Shown in pieces: positions 26,301 through 34,354 of a stretch of 64,000 bases of DNA. Source of the DNA: Ohessyouella blattaphilus (GTDB taxonomy: Bacteria; Bacillota; Clostridia; Lachnospirales; Lachnospiraceae). The notes beneath the pieces were generated by a model that did not search any database, was not told the origin of the DNA, and worked only from the letters and a program-made list of their open reading frames with translations. Position 1 is the stretch's first letter; each line of letters opens with the position of its first letter. A program made the translations under genes and the position numbers. The DNA lies in NCBI RefSeq assembly GCF_024721265.1, contig NZ_JAMXOC010000009.1:1-64000 (forward strand). Reading direction: 5' to 3'.

Positions 26301-27132
26301 CCAAATCCATCAAACATACGAATTTGTCTTCCCGACCGGCAAAGATTTCACTGTGGTCTTTCAAATACTCTTGGTAAGTCGCTTCCATCGGCTCATTGTA
26401 GTCGCCCTCACCGAAGGTAATCTCGGTAAGTTCCGTCGAAAAGGTAGTATGACGGCAATGATCTGACCAGTACGTATCTAAGACCCTGATCTCCGTCATG
26501 GAAGGGTCTCGCTTCTCTTCCTGGGCAAAATACTTCTGGATATGCAAAAAGTCCTTAAAGGTCATGGCTAACCCTAAAGAGTCATAGAGTTCTTTAAGCT
26601 CTACTTCTGGCATCTTACTAAAACCATCAAAGATGATCACATCTGCTGGTTCGTTAAAAACCGTGTCTAAAGTCTCCGGCTTTTCTTCCTGGGCTTCTCT
26701 TGAATCCACCGGATTGATGCAGTGGCTCTTAATCGCTTCTAATTCGCTATCTGAAAGATTTCCCTTAAGTACGTAAGTGGTAGCCGTCTTTATCACCGGC
26801 TGTTCCGATTCTTTAATAAACTGCACACACTGCACCGCCGAATCGGCTCTTTGATCGTACTGACCCGGTAAAAATTCAACAGAAAACACCGTTTCCTCAG
26901 CACTCTTTGGAAGCTCCTCAAGATAAACTTCGTCTACAGGTGGTTCTGCGAACACGCCGCTAACCGCTGCCTTAAAGACATCATCGCTAACATTTTCCAC
27001 ATCGTAGCGAATCAGGACACGAACTCCTTCTACACTCTTAATGCCTAAGTAACTTTTGATTTCTGCCTGCAAATCCTTAGCCGCTACAGCAAAGTCTTGC
27101 TTTTTCTCAGCATACACTCTTTTTACACTCAT
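23392..27132 (-). CDS. purL: Phosphoribosylformylglycinamidine synthase, single chain
   Basis: A 1246-residue fused FGAM synthase that converts FGAR to FGAM using ATP and glutamine in purine synthesis. It joins the PurS-like N-terminal part (1-140), two AIRS-type halves, with HNHPTEIEPFGGAATCLGG and DFGAGGVSVAIGEL as landmarks, and a C-terminal class I glutaminase. The glutaminase nucleophile Cys is in LILGICNGFQALIKLGLL. Length is slightly under gamma-proteobacterial PurL and fits the clostridial form. Ribosome site GGAGG. It is a single gene; no purine riboswitch was seen. Its stop codon overlaps the end of the opposing LysR gene. Confidence 0.97.
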   Translation of the reverse strand: MSVKRVYAEKKQDFAVAAKDLQAEIKSYLGIKSVEGVRVLIRYDVENVSDDVFKAAVSGVFAEPPVDEVYLEELPKSAEETVFSVEFLPGQYDQRADSAVQCVQFIKESEQPVIKTATTYVLKGNLSDSELEAIKSHCINPVDSREAQEEKPETLDTVFNEPADVIIFDGFSKMPEVELKELYDSLGLAMTFKDFLHIQKYFAQEEKRDPSMTEIRVLDTYWSDHCRHTTFSTELTEITFGEGDYNEPMEATYQEYLKDHSEIFAGREDKFVCLMDLALMAMRKLKKEGKLEDQEESDEINACSIVVPVTVDGKEEEWLVNFKNETHNHPTEIEPFGGAATCLGGAIRDPLSGRTYVYQAMRVTGAADPTVSVKETLPGKLPQKKIVREAAHGYSSYGNQIGLATGLVKEIYHPDYVAKRMEIGAVMGAAPRRAVRRLTSDPGDIIVLLGGRTGRDGIGGATGSSKVHTEESTKESGAEVQKGNPPTERKIQRLFRREEVSFLIKKCNDFGAGGVSVAIGELADGLEIDLDKVPKKYAGLDGTEIAISESQERMAVVVDPQDVDEFMGYAAQENLEAVVVAVVTETPRLVLNWRGKDIVNLSRAFLDTNGAHQETTAHVLVPNKEESIFKAEEVTDVKEKWLSVLADLNVCSQKGLVEMFDGSIGASSVFMPHGGKYQRTETQAMVAKLPVLDGDCDVVTMMSYGYDPYLSAWSPFHGAVYAVLESVSKIVACGGDYKKIRFTFQEYFKRMKDDPKRWGTPVASLLGAYNAQMGLCLPSIGGKDSMSGTFEEIDVPPTLVSFAVDTGVEKEIVSPELKAAGNKLVWVSVPKDGYDLPKYDELMALYDQVLADMRAGKVVAAYTLDRHGVAAGLAKMAFGNELGVKLDEAVSEKELFAPAFGDLVLEVASGSEGAYQVIGEVTAEKAFTYKEVSISLEEALASWEGTLEKVFPSIVKEASKDSVPSDLYEAKDIYICQHKVAKPQVFIPVMPGTNCEYDTAKAFKRAGATTETIVFKNLSGADITESLDAFARAIDNSQIVMFPGGFSAGDEPDGSAKFFATACKHEKLKASVSRLLNERDGLILGICNGFQALIKLGLLPNGEITGQDASSPTLTYNTIGRHISKMVYTKVVSNKSPWLQEATLGNVYTNPASHGEGRFVATTEWLDKLAANGQIATQYCDLEGRVTMDSEWNVNGSYRAIEGITSPDGRILGKMAHSERRDRSVAINIYGEQDLKIFESGVKYFK

Positions 27133-27215
27133 TTACGTTCCTCCGAATTTTGCTCAACAATGAATCGTTCCGTTTAATCGTAGCATAGCCATCTTCATTA
27201 GTAAAATTAATATAT

Positions 27216-27929
27216 CTAATCTGATTTATTACTAGTTCTTATGTTTTTATAAAATCTGCGCAGAAATCCGATAATCACTAAGGTAACCGCCATTAAGGCA
27301 CCAAAAGTAACCCCAATTCGCAGAAGCATATCCGCAAAAAAACCTTCTGGAAGCATCCGAATCATATAATCCTCCGCGGGATCAAACATCCACAAATCAT
27401 TCGTAAAGAAGATTTCGTGAAAGATCGTAAAATACTTAGTGAAGTCAGTGGCAAAGAGAATGCCGATTATCCCTGCAGCAATTAAGACAGCTACAAACGC
27501 TCTAATAAACCCTTTAAATAAGACGCTACCTAAATCCGCTTTTCTTAGTATCAGCACGGCCACCAGCGCTAACGCCACTACCGCCGCCCAATTACGCAGC
27601 TTTAGGCCACCTAAGAATAATACCTTTACATCCGCCATATGGAGGCGATCTTGTTCGTTAAAGAAATCCTGCTCTTTCCCCTCTACCATGGTTGTAATCG
27701 ACAGTTCTTCTTCCCTGTCAATCAGATAATCCATCATCTGTACTGTAACCTTCATCACGTCTTCAAGCTTCATTCCCAGACTACTGGTGACGTCGTATTT
27801 TTCGTACTCTGTACGGTAAAATTTATACTCTGAGTCACCATAAATCGCCAATTGGAAACTGGAAATTAAAATTGTAAATATAAGTAGCACCATGGCCAAA
27901 AAGGCCACTACATTTTCTATTTTTTTCAA
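27216..27929 (-). CDS. TIGR01906/DUF1461 membrane protein, Lit-like
   Basis: A 237-residue integral membrane protein with a hydrophobic helix at the N terminus and three more in the C-terminal half. It matches the DUF1461 family, which includes the lipoprotein intramolecular transacylase Lit. The segments LHMADVKVLFLGG and FHEIFFTNDLWMFDPAEDYMIRMLPEGFF are typical of the family, and their His residues are candidate active-site residues. The start is a TTG at 27929 whose TTGA overlaps the helicase TGA, 10 bases after GGGAGGG; translation is therefore coupled. It is the last gene of the repair operon, which is an odd place for a Lit-like enzyme. Confidence 0.75.
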   Translation of the reverse strand: MKKIENVVAFLAMVLLIFTILISSFQLAIYGDSEYKFYRTEYEKYDVTSSLGMKLEDVMKVTVQMMDYLIDREEELSITTMVEGKEQDFFNEQDRLHMADVKVLFLGGLKLRNWAAVVALALVAVLILRKADLGSVLFKGFIRAFVAVLIAAGIIGILFATDFTKYFTIFHEIFFTNDLWMFDPAEDYMIRMLPEGFFADMLLRIGVTFGALMAVTLVIIGFLRRFYKNIRTSNKSD

Positions 27930-30298
27930 GATGTCTCGCCCTCCCAAAATTCTTCTAGCTGCTTCGTCACATCCTCTAGGCGACAGGGCTTAATATCCTG
28001 CCACTCCCGGGGAAAAATATCCTGGTATTCCCGTCTTCCAAAGCGCTCGTCCAAGAGTAAGATTACCCCTCGATCAGCCTCGGTACGGATAACCCTTCCC
28101 GCTGATTGCTGAACCTTATTCATGCCCGGATAAAGATACGCATAATCAAACCCTCTGCGACCGTTCTGATCGAAATACTCCTGAAGGAGTCCCCGTTCTC
28201 TGCCAATTTGAGGAATTCCAGTGCCAATTACAATCGCCCCTACTAACTTATCTTCTACCAGATCGATACCCTCCGAGAAAATCCCGCCCATAACGCAGAA
28301 ACCGATAAAACTATTCTCCCGTACCTCTTCAAAATTTTCTAAAAAGATTTCCCGAGATTCTTCAGACATGAAAGAGGACTGTAGCGCATATTCCACTTCG
28401 TCAGAAACTAATTCTTTAAATTCTTCATAAACTGCGTTCATAAACTGATAGGACGGAAAGAAGGCTAAGTAGTTGCCAGCGTAAGAAGCGGCTACTTGGA
28501 TGATGTACTGAGCGTATTTGCGGTACATCGCAGGCCCTCTTTTACTATACTTTGTGCTCACATCCATCCCTTGTAAAAGCAAGCGCTTACTCCTATCAAA
28601 AGGGGAATTCACGTAGATCGCATAAGCTTCCTTATCTTGGTTCAAAAGCTCTTTATAATAATAAATAGGCAAAAACGTGGCGGAGAAGAAGATCGTCGCT
28701 CGCCCTTTCGACAAGTACGACTCTAACATCCTGGCTGGGTTTACACAGAAAAGGTGAACCTTAAAGCTTCCTTCTTTTAACACCTCGCTGTAAATCAAAT
28801 AATCCTCATCTAAATGCTCATAAATATAGAGAAAATTACGAATATTAAAGTAAAACTCTAGAATCTCGTCCTCGATCTTCTCATTTCGGTGGTCCTCTAG
28901 GTAGCGATCCATCTCCAGTAAAAGCTTCGTCACCGTTAGATATAAGTCATTGGCATTGGGAAGCACCTGGTAATCCTCGCACTCTTTCCGAAGACTCAAC
29001 AGCTTTTTATTACACCCGTCCAAAACCCTATAAAGCTTTACATCATCCTTTACCTTACGGCGAATCTTTAGCACATCTTCTTTTACCAGTTCGCTACTAT
29101 ACATGCTCCTAGCTCGCTCCACTAAGTTATGGGCTTCATCAATCAGAAAAATATAATCGCCGCTAACCCCTTCCCCAAAGAAGCGCTTTAAGTGAGCATT
29201 GGGGTCGAACACGTAATTATAATCACAGACGATCAAATCAAACCACAAGGAAATATCTAGACCTAACTCAAAGGGACATACCTTCCACTTTTTGGCATGC
29301 TCTTCCAAAACCTCCCGACTCACCACCTCTAAAGTGGTAATTCCGTCGTAAACGGCGTCATTAATTCGGTCAAAATGCCCCTTCGCATAGGGACAATTAT
29401 CTGGATTACACTCACACTCTTCCATCAGGCAAATCTTCTCCTTGGCGGTAAGAGCAATCGTCTTATATCGCAGCCCTTGCTCCATCAGCAAAGTAGCCGC
29501 CGAAGTCGCTACCGTTCTCGTTACGGTCTTTGCTGTCAGGTAAAATATCTTCTCACCCTTGCCCTCACCAGTGGCTTTGACTGCCGGAAAGAGCGTCGCC
29601 ATGGTCTTTCCTACACCGGTAGGCGCTTGAATAAACAAGCGCTTTTCCTGAGCAATGCTGCGGTACACCGACACGGCTACATCCCGCTGTCCTTCTCTAT
29701 AATCATAAGGAAACTCTAAGCCCTTGATGGATTCATTGCGCTCCTCTTCGTGATCAATACGAAAAAGCGCCCATTTTTCATAGCGCTTTAATAAGCCTTT
29801 CATCCAGTCTTCTAACTCCTGAAAGGCATACATCTCGGTGAAACGACGTATTTCTTCTGTCTCCATCTGACAATAGGTCATCTGCACCCCGATTTTCTCG
29901 TATTCACTTTGTCTACCATATATATAAGCATAACACTTCGCCTGGGAAAGGTGCTCATGGGCCGGCGCTTCGATGCTTGCAATATCTTTTGATATCCCCT
30001 TAATCTCATCTACCCAAATCTCGCCATCTTCAGTAAAGATACCATCGGCTCGGCCCTCAAGACTCAGTTCAAAAGCATCAAAAGAAAAGGTCTCTTTCAG
30101 ACTGACCTCAGGGGTATAATGAGAGCCCATGCTCTTTTGAATCTTACGATGGATTTTGGCACCAAGCTGCATGGCATCCATATCCACACTCCCCTGACGA
30201 TTATCTAAATCCCCTTCCTTTTCCAAAAATTCAACTAAGTGACGGACAGATATTCTGATTAGTGGTTTCTCTTTTTGTGATATCTCAATTTGGCTCAT
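27926..30298 (-). CDS. XPD/DinG-family Fe-S helicase with N-terminal PD-(D/E)XK nuclease
   Basis: A 790-residue fusion. The N-terminal 180 residues look like a RecB/Cas4-type nuclease: GRADGIF then WVDEIKG (D...ExK) and QAKCYAYIY. The helicase has Walker A QAPTGVGKTMATLFP (about 230), a cysteine-rich Fe-S region CLMEECECNPDNCPYAKG plus WKVCPFE, and DEAH motif LIDEAHNL. Motif VI near the C terminus is QSAGRVIRTEAD. Relatives act in DNA repair and replication of damaged DNA. ATG 30298 lies 6 bases after a -10 element with no visible ribosome site, so the message from that promoter would be leaderless. Confidence 0.85.
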   Translation of the reverse strand: MSQIEISQKEKPLIRISVRHLVEFLEKEGDLDNRQGSVDMDAMQLGAKIHRKIQKSMGSHYTPEVSLKETFSFDAFELSLEGRADGIFTEDGEIWVDEIKGISKDIASIEAPAHEHLSQAKCYAYIYGRQSEYEKIGVQMTYCQMETEEIRRFTEMYAFQELEDWMKGLLKRYEKWALFRIDHEEERNESIKGLEFPYDYREGQRDVAVSVYRSIAQEKRLFIQAPTGVGKTMATLFPAVKATGEGKGEKIFYLTAKTVTRTVATSAATLLMEQGLRYKTIALTAKEKICLMEECECNPDNCPYAKGHFDRINDAVYDGITTLEVVSREVLEEHAKKWKVCPFELGLDISLWFDLIVCDYNYVFDPNAHLKRFFGEGVSGDYIFLIDEAHNLVERARSMYSSELVKEDVLKIRRKVKDDVKLYRVLDGCNKKLLSLRKECEDYQVLPNANDLYLTVTKLLLEMDRYLEDHRNEKIEDEILEFYFNIRNFLYIYEHLDEDYLIYSEVLKEGSFKVHLFCVNPARMLESYLSKGRATIFFSATFLPIYYYKELLNQDKEAYAIYVNSPFDRSKRLLLQGMDVSTKYSKRGPAMYRKYAQYIIQVAASYAGNYLAFFPSYQFMNAVYEEFKELVSDEVEYALQSSFMSEESREIFLENFEEVRENSFIGFCVMGGIFSEGIDLVEDKLVGAIVIGTGIPQIGRERGLLQEYFDQNGRRGFDYAYLYPGMNKVQQSAGRVIRTEADRGVILLLDERFGRREYQDIFPREWQDIKPCRLEDVTKQLEEFWEGETS

Positions 30299-30304
30299 TG
30301 CTTA

Positions 30305-30333
30305 AGTATAGCGTGATTGGCTATTCACGTCAA
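30305..30333 (-). promoter_or_regulatory. Internal promoter before the helicase gene
   Basis: TTGACG (30328-30333), 17 bases, TATACT (30305-30310) in the 38-base gap after the DUF4130 gene. The start site would fall at or next to the helicase ATG. Confidence 0.65.
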
Positions 30334-30336
30334 AGG

Positions 30337-31104
30337 TTAACAAAATTCCGTCATATTCCCGCGATACCACAAAGGCAAATGTTGCATTTGACACCGTCTG
30401 TTCTCTCGCTCTTTAATAGCGATTGAAGAGACAAAGTCTTTCCATAAGGCGCTATAAACCTGCTCTTCCGCCGAATATTCGAGAGTGGCTTCGGCAAAGC
30501 CAAATTCATCCTGAACCAGCACCCACTGCTTTTTCGCTTCCTTTACTACAAACATTTTATGGGTCTTATCGTAGATCATAAAATTCTCTTCTGGAAAACG
30601 ATCGGCAAAGTGGGGCGCTATACAAGAAAGCACCTGATTCTTCGGAGTGATTTTGGCATATAGCACCCCGTTTGCAAGCTCGCCAAAACGAATAAACTCG
30701 GTTAAGTTATGGGCTTCGCCACCAACATTACGACTCAGATAAAAAAGGGTATGGACATAAGGATTACTTAAGTGATCCATTATCTTTTTACTATCCGTTA
30801 ATTCCTTAGCCGCAGCAATGGTTCCCAGAATCGTTTCGCCCTTCTTTAAGTCGAAAGAAAGACAAGCCTGATAGATATCGTGATAAGCAGCATATCCTAA
30901 ATACCGCTTAATCATCCCTTCTACAGCTAACGCCTTTTTATTGCTTTCTTCCGTATCCAGATACTCACAGAACAGCGTTACCTCATCATCACCGGCAATC
31001 TGAATCCCAGCTTCTTCTTTTCGATTCTTGGTAAGCCAGGCGTCGTGAATTCCCGAGAAAATCCCTGTAACCGTATCACTACAACGATAAACTTTTTTTA
31101 ACAT
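30337..31104 (-). CDS. TIGR03915-type DNA metabolism protein (DUF4130)
   Basis: A 255-residue soluble protein that is the usual partner of the radical SAM protein encoded next to it. It starts MLKKVYRCSDTVTGIFSGIHDAW and ends in the conserved QMHLP/WYRGNMTEF tail (QMQHLPLWYRGNMTEFC). The family is described as a probable DNA repair or modification protein, sometimes fused to uracil-DNA glycosylase-like domains. No catalytic motif is certain. The ATG overlaps the 3' end of the radical SAM gene by 26 bases, and GGAGGG stands 7 bases before it, so the two are coupled. Confidence 0.88.
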   Translation of the reverse strand: MLKKVYRCSDTVTGIFSGIHDAWLTKNRKEEAGIQIAGDDEVTLFCEYLDTEESNKKALAVEGMIKRYLGYAAYHDIYQACLSFDLKKGETILGTIAAAKELTDSKKIMDHLSNPYVHTLFYLSRNVGGEAHNLTEFIRFGELANGVLYAKITPKNQVLSCIAPHFADRFPEENFMIYDKTHKMFVVKEAKKQWVLVQDEFGFAEATLEYSAEEQVYSALWKDFVSSIAIKERENRRCQMQHLPLWYRGNMTEFC

Positions 31105-32416
31105 CTGCTATCCCTCCAAAATTAACATCATCAAATAAGGACATTTGGCGATACGTCATCCCATCTGCACTTATCCCCGCTGGCAATCGCTCCTTGGTAT
31201 TTAAGAGATTTCGAGAAATATAATCCTCATCGATCTTTGTCGGATACATCATCTTGCCATTACAGGTGATAAAATAAAGTGCCCGTTTTAAAACAATGCC
31301 GATCTTCTTTAAATCATTAAAATCAAGTGTGCCCAAACGCCTCGCTTTCACGATACGCGTTGCTGAAGTATAACCAATCCCCGGGACTCTAAGCAGCATA
31401 TGATAACTGGCTGAATTAATTTCAACCGGAAAATGTCCTAGGTTCTTAAGTGCCCAGTTACACTTCGGATCAAACAAAACATTAAAGTTCGGTTCCTCCT
31501 CAGATAAAATTTCTGAAGCCTTAAACTGATAGTAACGAAGGAGCCAATCCGCCTGATATAGGCGGTGCTCTCTAAGAAGCGGCGGTCCTTCCCCGGTACG
31601 CGCCGGTAGGTTCTTATCTTCGTTAACATGGACAAAAGCCGAATAAAACACCCTTTTAAGCTGAAACTTCTGATACAAACTCTCTGTCACTTGCAAAATC
31701 TGATGGTCGCTCTCCGGTGTCGCCCCGATAATCATCTGGGTACTTTGTCCACCGGGAACAAACTGGGGCGCATTGCGATACGTAATAAGCTCTTGCTTAC
31801 TCTCTAGAGACTTATTCTGAATAAGGCGCATAGGCTTAAGAATCGCCTCTCGTGTCTTATGAGGCGCTAAAAGCTTAAGGGATGTTGCTGTTGGTAACTC
31901 CAAGTTAATGCTCATACGGTCCACTAGAAAGCCAATTCGTGTAATCCACTCCTTTGATGCACCGGGAATCCCCTTAACGTGAATATAACCTTGAAAGTTA
32001 TGCTCGTTACGCAGCTTATAGATGGTCGCGTAAATCAGCTCCATCGTATAGTCGGGACTTCTCATCACGCCTGAGCTTAAAAAGAGGCCCTCAATATAGT
32101 TACGGCGATAAAACTCCATGGTCAACCGGCAAACCTCATCTGGCGTAAAAGACGTCCGCTTCACATCGTTACTGCGTCGGTTAAGGCAATACTTACAGTC
32201 ATAGACACACTCGTTAGTAAAGAGAATCTTTAAAAGCGAAATGCATCTTCCATCAGAAGAGAAGGAATGACAAAGACCTGCCACCTTAGTGTTCCCCATA
32301 CCGGTACCATTGTTCCTCCGCTCTACGCCACTAGAAGTACACGCCACGTCATATTTTGCTGCATCTGTTAAGATATTCAACTTGTCATTAAGGCTCATTT
32401 CTTCTTGAATTCGCAT
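31079..32416 (-). CDS. TIGR03916-type putative DNA modification/repair radical SAM protein
   Basis: A 445-residue radical SAM protein. The cluster-binding triad is in LFTNECVYDCKYCLNRRSND (CxxxCxxC, about residue 70). The N-terminal AAKYDVACTSSGVERRN segment with extra cysteines is conserved in this group. The C-terminal part has a helix-hairpin-helix motif, LLRVPGIGYTSATRIVKARR (about 345-365), typical of DNA-binding repair proteins. It is first in an operon read from a promoter with a LexA box. The chemistry is not established for the family; action on damaged DNA bases is the common inference. Confidence 0.9.
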   Translation of the reverse strand: MRIQEEMSLNDKLNILTDAAKYDVACTSSGVERRNNGTGMGNTKVAGLCHSFSSDGRCISLLKILFTNECVYDCKYCLNRRSNDVKRTSFTPDEVCRLTMEFYRRNYIEGLFLSSGVMRSPDYTMELIYATIYKLRNEHNFQGYIHVKGIPGASKEWITRIGFLVDRMSINLELPTATSLKLLAPHKTREAILKPMRLIQNKSLESKQELITYRNAPQFVPGGQSTQMIIGATPESDHQILQVTESLYQKFQLKRVFYSAFVHVNEDKNLPARTGEGPPLLREHRLYQADWLLRYYQFKASEILSEEEPNFNVLFDPKCNWALKNLGHFPVEINSASYHMLLRVPGIGYTSATRIVKARRLGTLDFNDLKKIGIVLKRALYFITCNGKMMYPTKIDEDYISRNLLNTKERLPAGISADGMTYRQMSLFDDVNFGGIADVKKSLSL

Positions 32417-32454
32417 GCGGACTCCCCTCCCCTTTGCCTTCGTTTCTTTAATTT

Positions 32455-32483
32455 ATTATACCAAACACACGTTCGATTGGCAA
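32455..32483 (-). promoter_or_regulatory. SOS-type promoter with LexA box
   Basis: TTGCCA (32478-32483), 17 bases, TATAAT (32455-32460). The spacer holds CGAACGTGTGTTTG (32462-32475), which matches 13 of 14 positions of the Gram-positive LexA consensus CGAACRNRYGTTYC. A repressor there would block RNA polymerase. Confidence 0.8.
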
Positions 32484-32485
32484 GC

Positions 32486-32522
32486 AAAAAAAAGAGGACC
32501 GTAACACTTTACGTCCTCTTTT
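32486..32522 (-). terminator. Hairpin between mrp and the repair operon promoter
   Basis: AAAAGAGGAC/GTCCTCTTTT stem with T run. It lies 3' of the mrp gene in its reading direction, so it ends the mrp transcript. Confidence 0.8.
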
Positions 32523-32539
32523 ACCTAAACTTTCTGTAA

Positions 32540-33376
32540 CTATATTAACTTTTCCACCCCGTCAAGATAAGGCACTGACACTTCCGCGAACCGTTCTTCT
32601 TCCACCAGCTCAGCGATGTTAGCATCGATTGGTACTTTTGCTAAGATGGGAATCTTGTGCTTCTTGGCTAGCTCTTCAATCTTACTTTCACCAAAGACCG
32701 CGATTTCTTTGCCACAATCTGGACATTTCAAGTAGCTATAATTTTCTACTAAGCCTAGGACAGGAACATTCATCACCTCTGCCATGTTAATCGATTTTTC
32801 TACTACCGAGCGAACCAGATCCTGGGGAGAGGTAACGATAATAATACCGTCGATTGGTACCGTCTGGAACACCGTTAAGGGCACATCACCCGTTCCTGGT
32901 GGCATATCGATGAATAGATAATCTAAGTCACCCCAGACTACGTCTTTATAGAACTGCTGAACCACTCCCGTGATAATCGGGCTTCGCCAGATAACCGGGT
33001 CCTCTTGATTTTCTAGCAGCAAATTGATGGACATTATTTTCGTTCCGTCGCTAGTGACCTCGGGAATCATGCCCTCTTCATTCGCCATTGCTTTCTTATG
33101 GATTCCATACATCTTCGGGATGGAGGGACCGGTAATATCCGCATCCATAATTCCTACTTTCTTACCTAGGGTTTTCATCCGCTTAGCCATTAAAGCGGTT
33201 ACCATAGATTTACCTACACCGCCTTTACCACTAACGATGGCAATGGCGTGCTTTATCTCGGTGCTAGGGCCCGTGACTAGCTTTTCAGGGCCTTTCATCT
33301 GCTGTTCTTGTCCGCAATTGCCAGCGCTAGCGCAGCCCTCGCAATCGGATGGTTGACATTCTTTTTCTGTACTCAT
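32540..33376 (-). CDS. Mrp/NBP35-family Fe-S carrier ATPase
   Basis: A 278-residue P-loop ATPase that binds and transfers Fe-S clusters to apoproteins. The deviant Walker A GKGGVGKSMVTALMAKR is near residue 49. An N-terminal cysteine patch, CEGCASAGNCG, is as in NBP35-type members, and CPDCGKE near residue 217 is the CxxC for the bridging cluster. The segment YLFIDMPPGTGDVPLT is diagnostic. AGGAG precedes ATG 33376. It follows the OCD-family gene by 27 bases. Many Fe-S proteins lie nearby (helicase, radical SAM, aconitase X), but no specific client can be assigned. Confidence 0.92.
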   Translation of the reverse strand: MSTEKECQPSDCEGCASAGNCGQEQQMKGPEKLVTGPSTEIKHAIAIVSGKGGVGKSMVTALMAKRMKTLGKKVGIMDADITGPSIPKMYGIHKKAMANEEGMIPEVTSDGTKIMSINLLLENQEDPVIWRSPIITGVVQQFYKDVVWGDLDYLFIDMPPGTGDVPLTVFQTVPIDGIIIVTSPQDLVRSVVEKSINMAEVMNVPVLGLVENYSYLKCPDCGKEIAVFGESKIEELAKKHKIPILAKVPIDANIAELVEEERFAEVSVPYLDGVEKLI

Positions 33377-33403
33377 TTCTGATTTACTCCTCTACTTTCC
33401 TAA

Positions 33404-34354
33404 TTATTTACTTGCTTTGTTTAGTAAACTATTGGCTACGCAGACATCAAATAGTGCCATGCCTACGGATTTGAAATACGTTGTTTCTCCTTCAGTTATA
33501 TCCCTTTTCGCTGGCGATTGCAAATACTGATCCATTAGCACCACGTTTTCTTTCTTTAGGGCGCCACTAGCTAAGGGGATGCTTAAGTCGCCACTTTCTT
33601 CCATCGCGTAAGGAAGTTCAATATACACCTTATCCACTAATGCGAAGATCGCATCCGGAATCTCCCGTTTATCTGGGGTATAAGAGCCGATAGCCACGAT
33701 ACATTTGCCTCTAAGAAGCTCTTTATCGTCGGGCAGGATTGGCTCTTTCGCTAACGTGGTAGTGCAGATAATATCGCTTTTTGCTACCAACTCGCGAATA
33801 TCCTTGATAACCGTAATCGTTACATCCTCGCGACCGATGGCCTTTTGTAAGCGATTGATGTATTCGCTTAAGTCCTTTTCCCGGTGGTTATACAGATATA
33901 CATCCTTAATATCCCGGGCGTAACAAGCGTAATACGCCTGGTAAAAACCTTGAGTCCCCGTCCCGCAGATACCCACACTCCTGGCATTCTTCTTTGCCAG
34001 ATGGCGAATCGCCACGCCCCCTACGGCCCCGGTCCGATAAGCGGTAACCGCTTGCCCGTCTAAGAGCGCCCGGGGCGCTCCCGTCTCGTAGTCATTCAGT
34101 AGCACCACTCCGTCAATCGTCGGTAGCGAAAGCTTCCCATTATCAGGAAAAATCGAGAGAATCTTCGTCCCGATAATCTCATCGGTGATGTAACAAGGCA
34201 TATACATCATCGTCTTGTTTGCATCCTCCACCGTGGGCCGCTCCGGCATAAAAAACTTACCGCTGCCAAAAATTCGATACGCATTCTCGATTTCATCCAT
34301 AATTTCATTGGGATCGACTAAGCGCTCAATCTCTTCTTTTGATATCACCTTCAT
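33404..34354 (-). CDS. Ornithine cyclodeaminase/mu-crystallin family dehydrogenase
   Basis: A 316-residue NAD(P)-dependent enzyme of the OCD family. The nucleotide-binding loop is GICGTGTQGFYQAYYA (about residue 127), and the conserved LLDGQAVTAYRTGAVGGVA segment comes just before it. Members include ornithine cyclodeaminase, ketimine reductases and delta-1-pyrroline-2-carboxylate reductase. The last would complete cis-3-hydroxyproline breakdown if the aconitase X of this window makes pyrroline-2-carboxylate, but the genes are 20 kb apart. It overlaps or adjoins the MATE gene upstream by one base boundary, suggesting co-transcription. Confidence 0.85.
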   Translation of the reverse strand: MKVISKEEIERLVDPNEIMDEIENAYRIFGSGKFFMPERPTVEDANKTMMYMPCYITDEIIGTKILSIFPDNGKLSLPTIDGVVLLNDYETGAPRALLDGQAVTAYRTGAVGGVAIRHLAKKNARSVGICGTGTQGFYQAYYACYARDIKDVYLYNHREKDLSEYINRLQKAIGREDVTITVIKDIRELVAKSDIICTTTLAKEPILPDDKELLRGKCIVAIGSYTPDKREIPDAIFALVDKVYIELPYAMEESGDLSIPLASGALKKENVVLMDQYLQSPAKRDITEGETTYFKSVGMALFDVCVANSLLNKASK

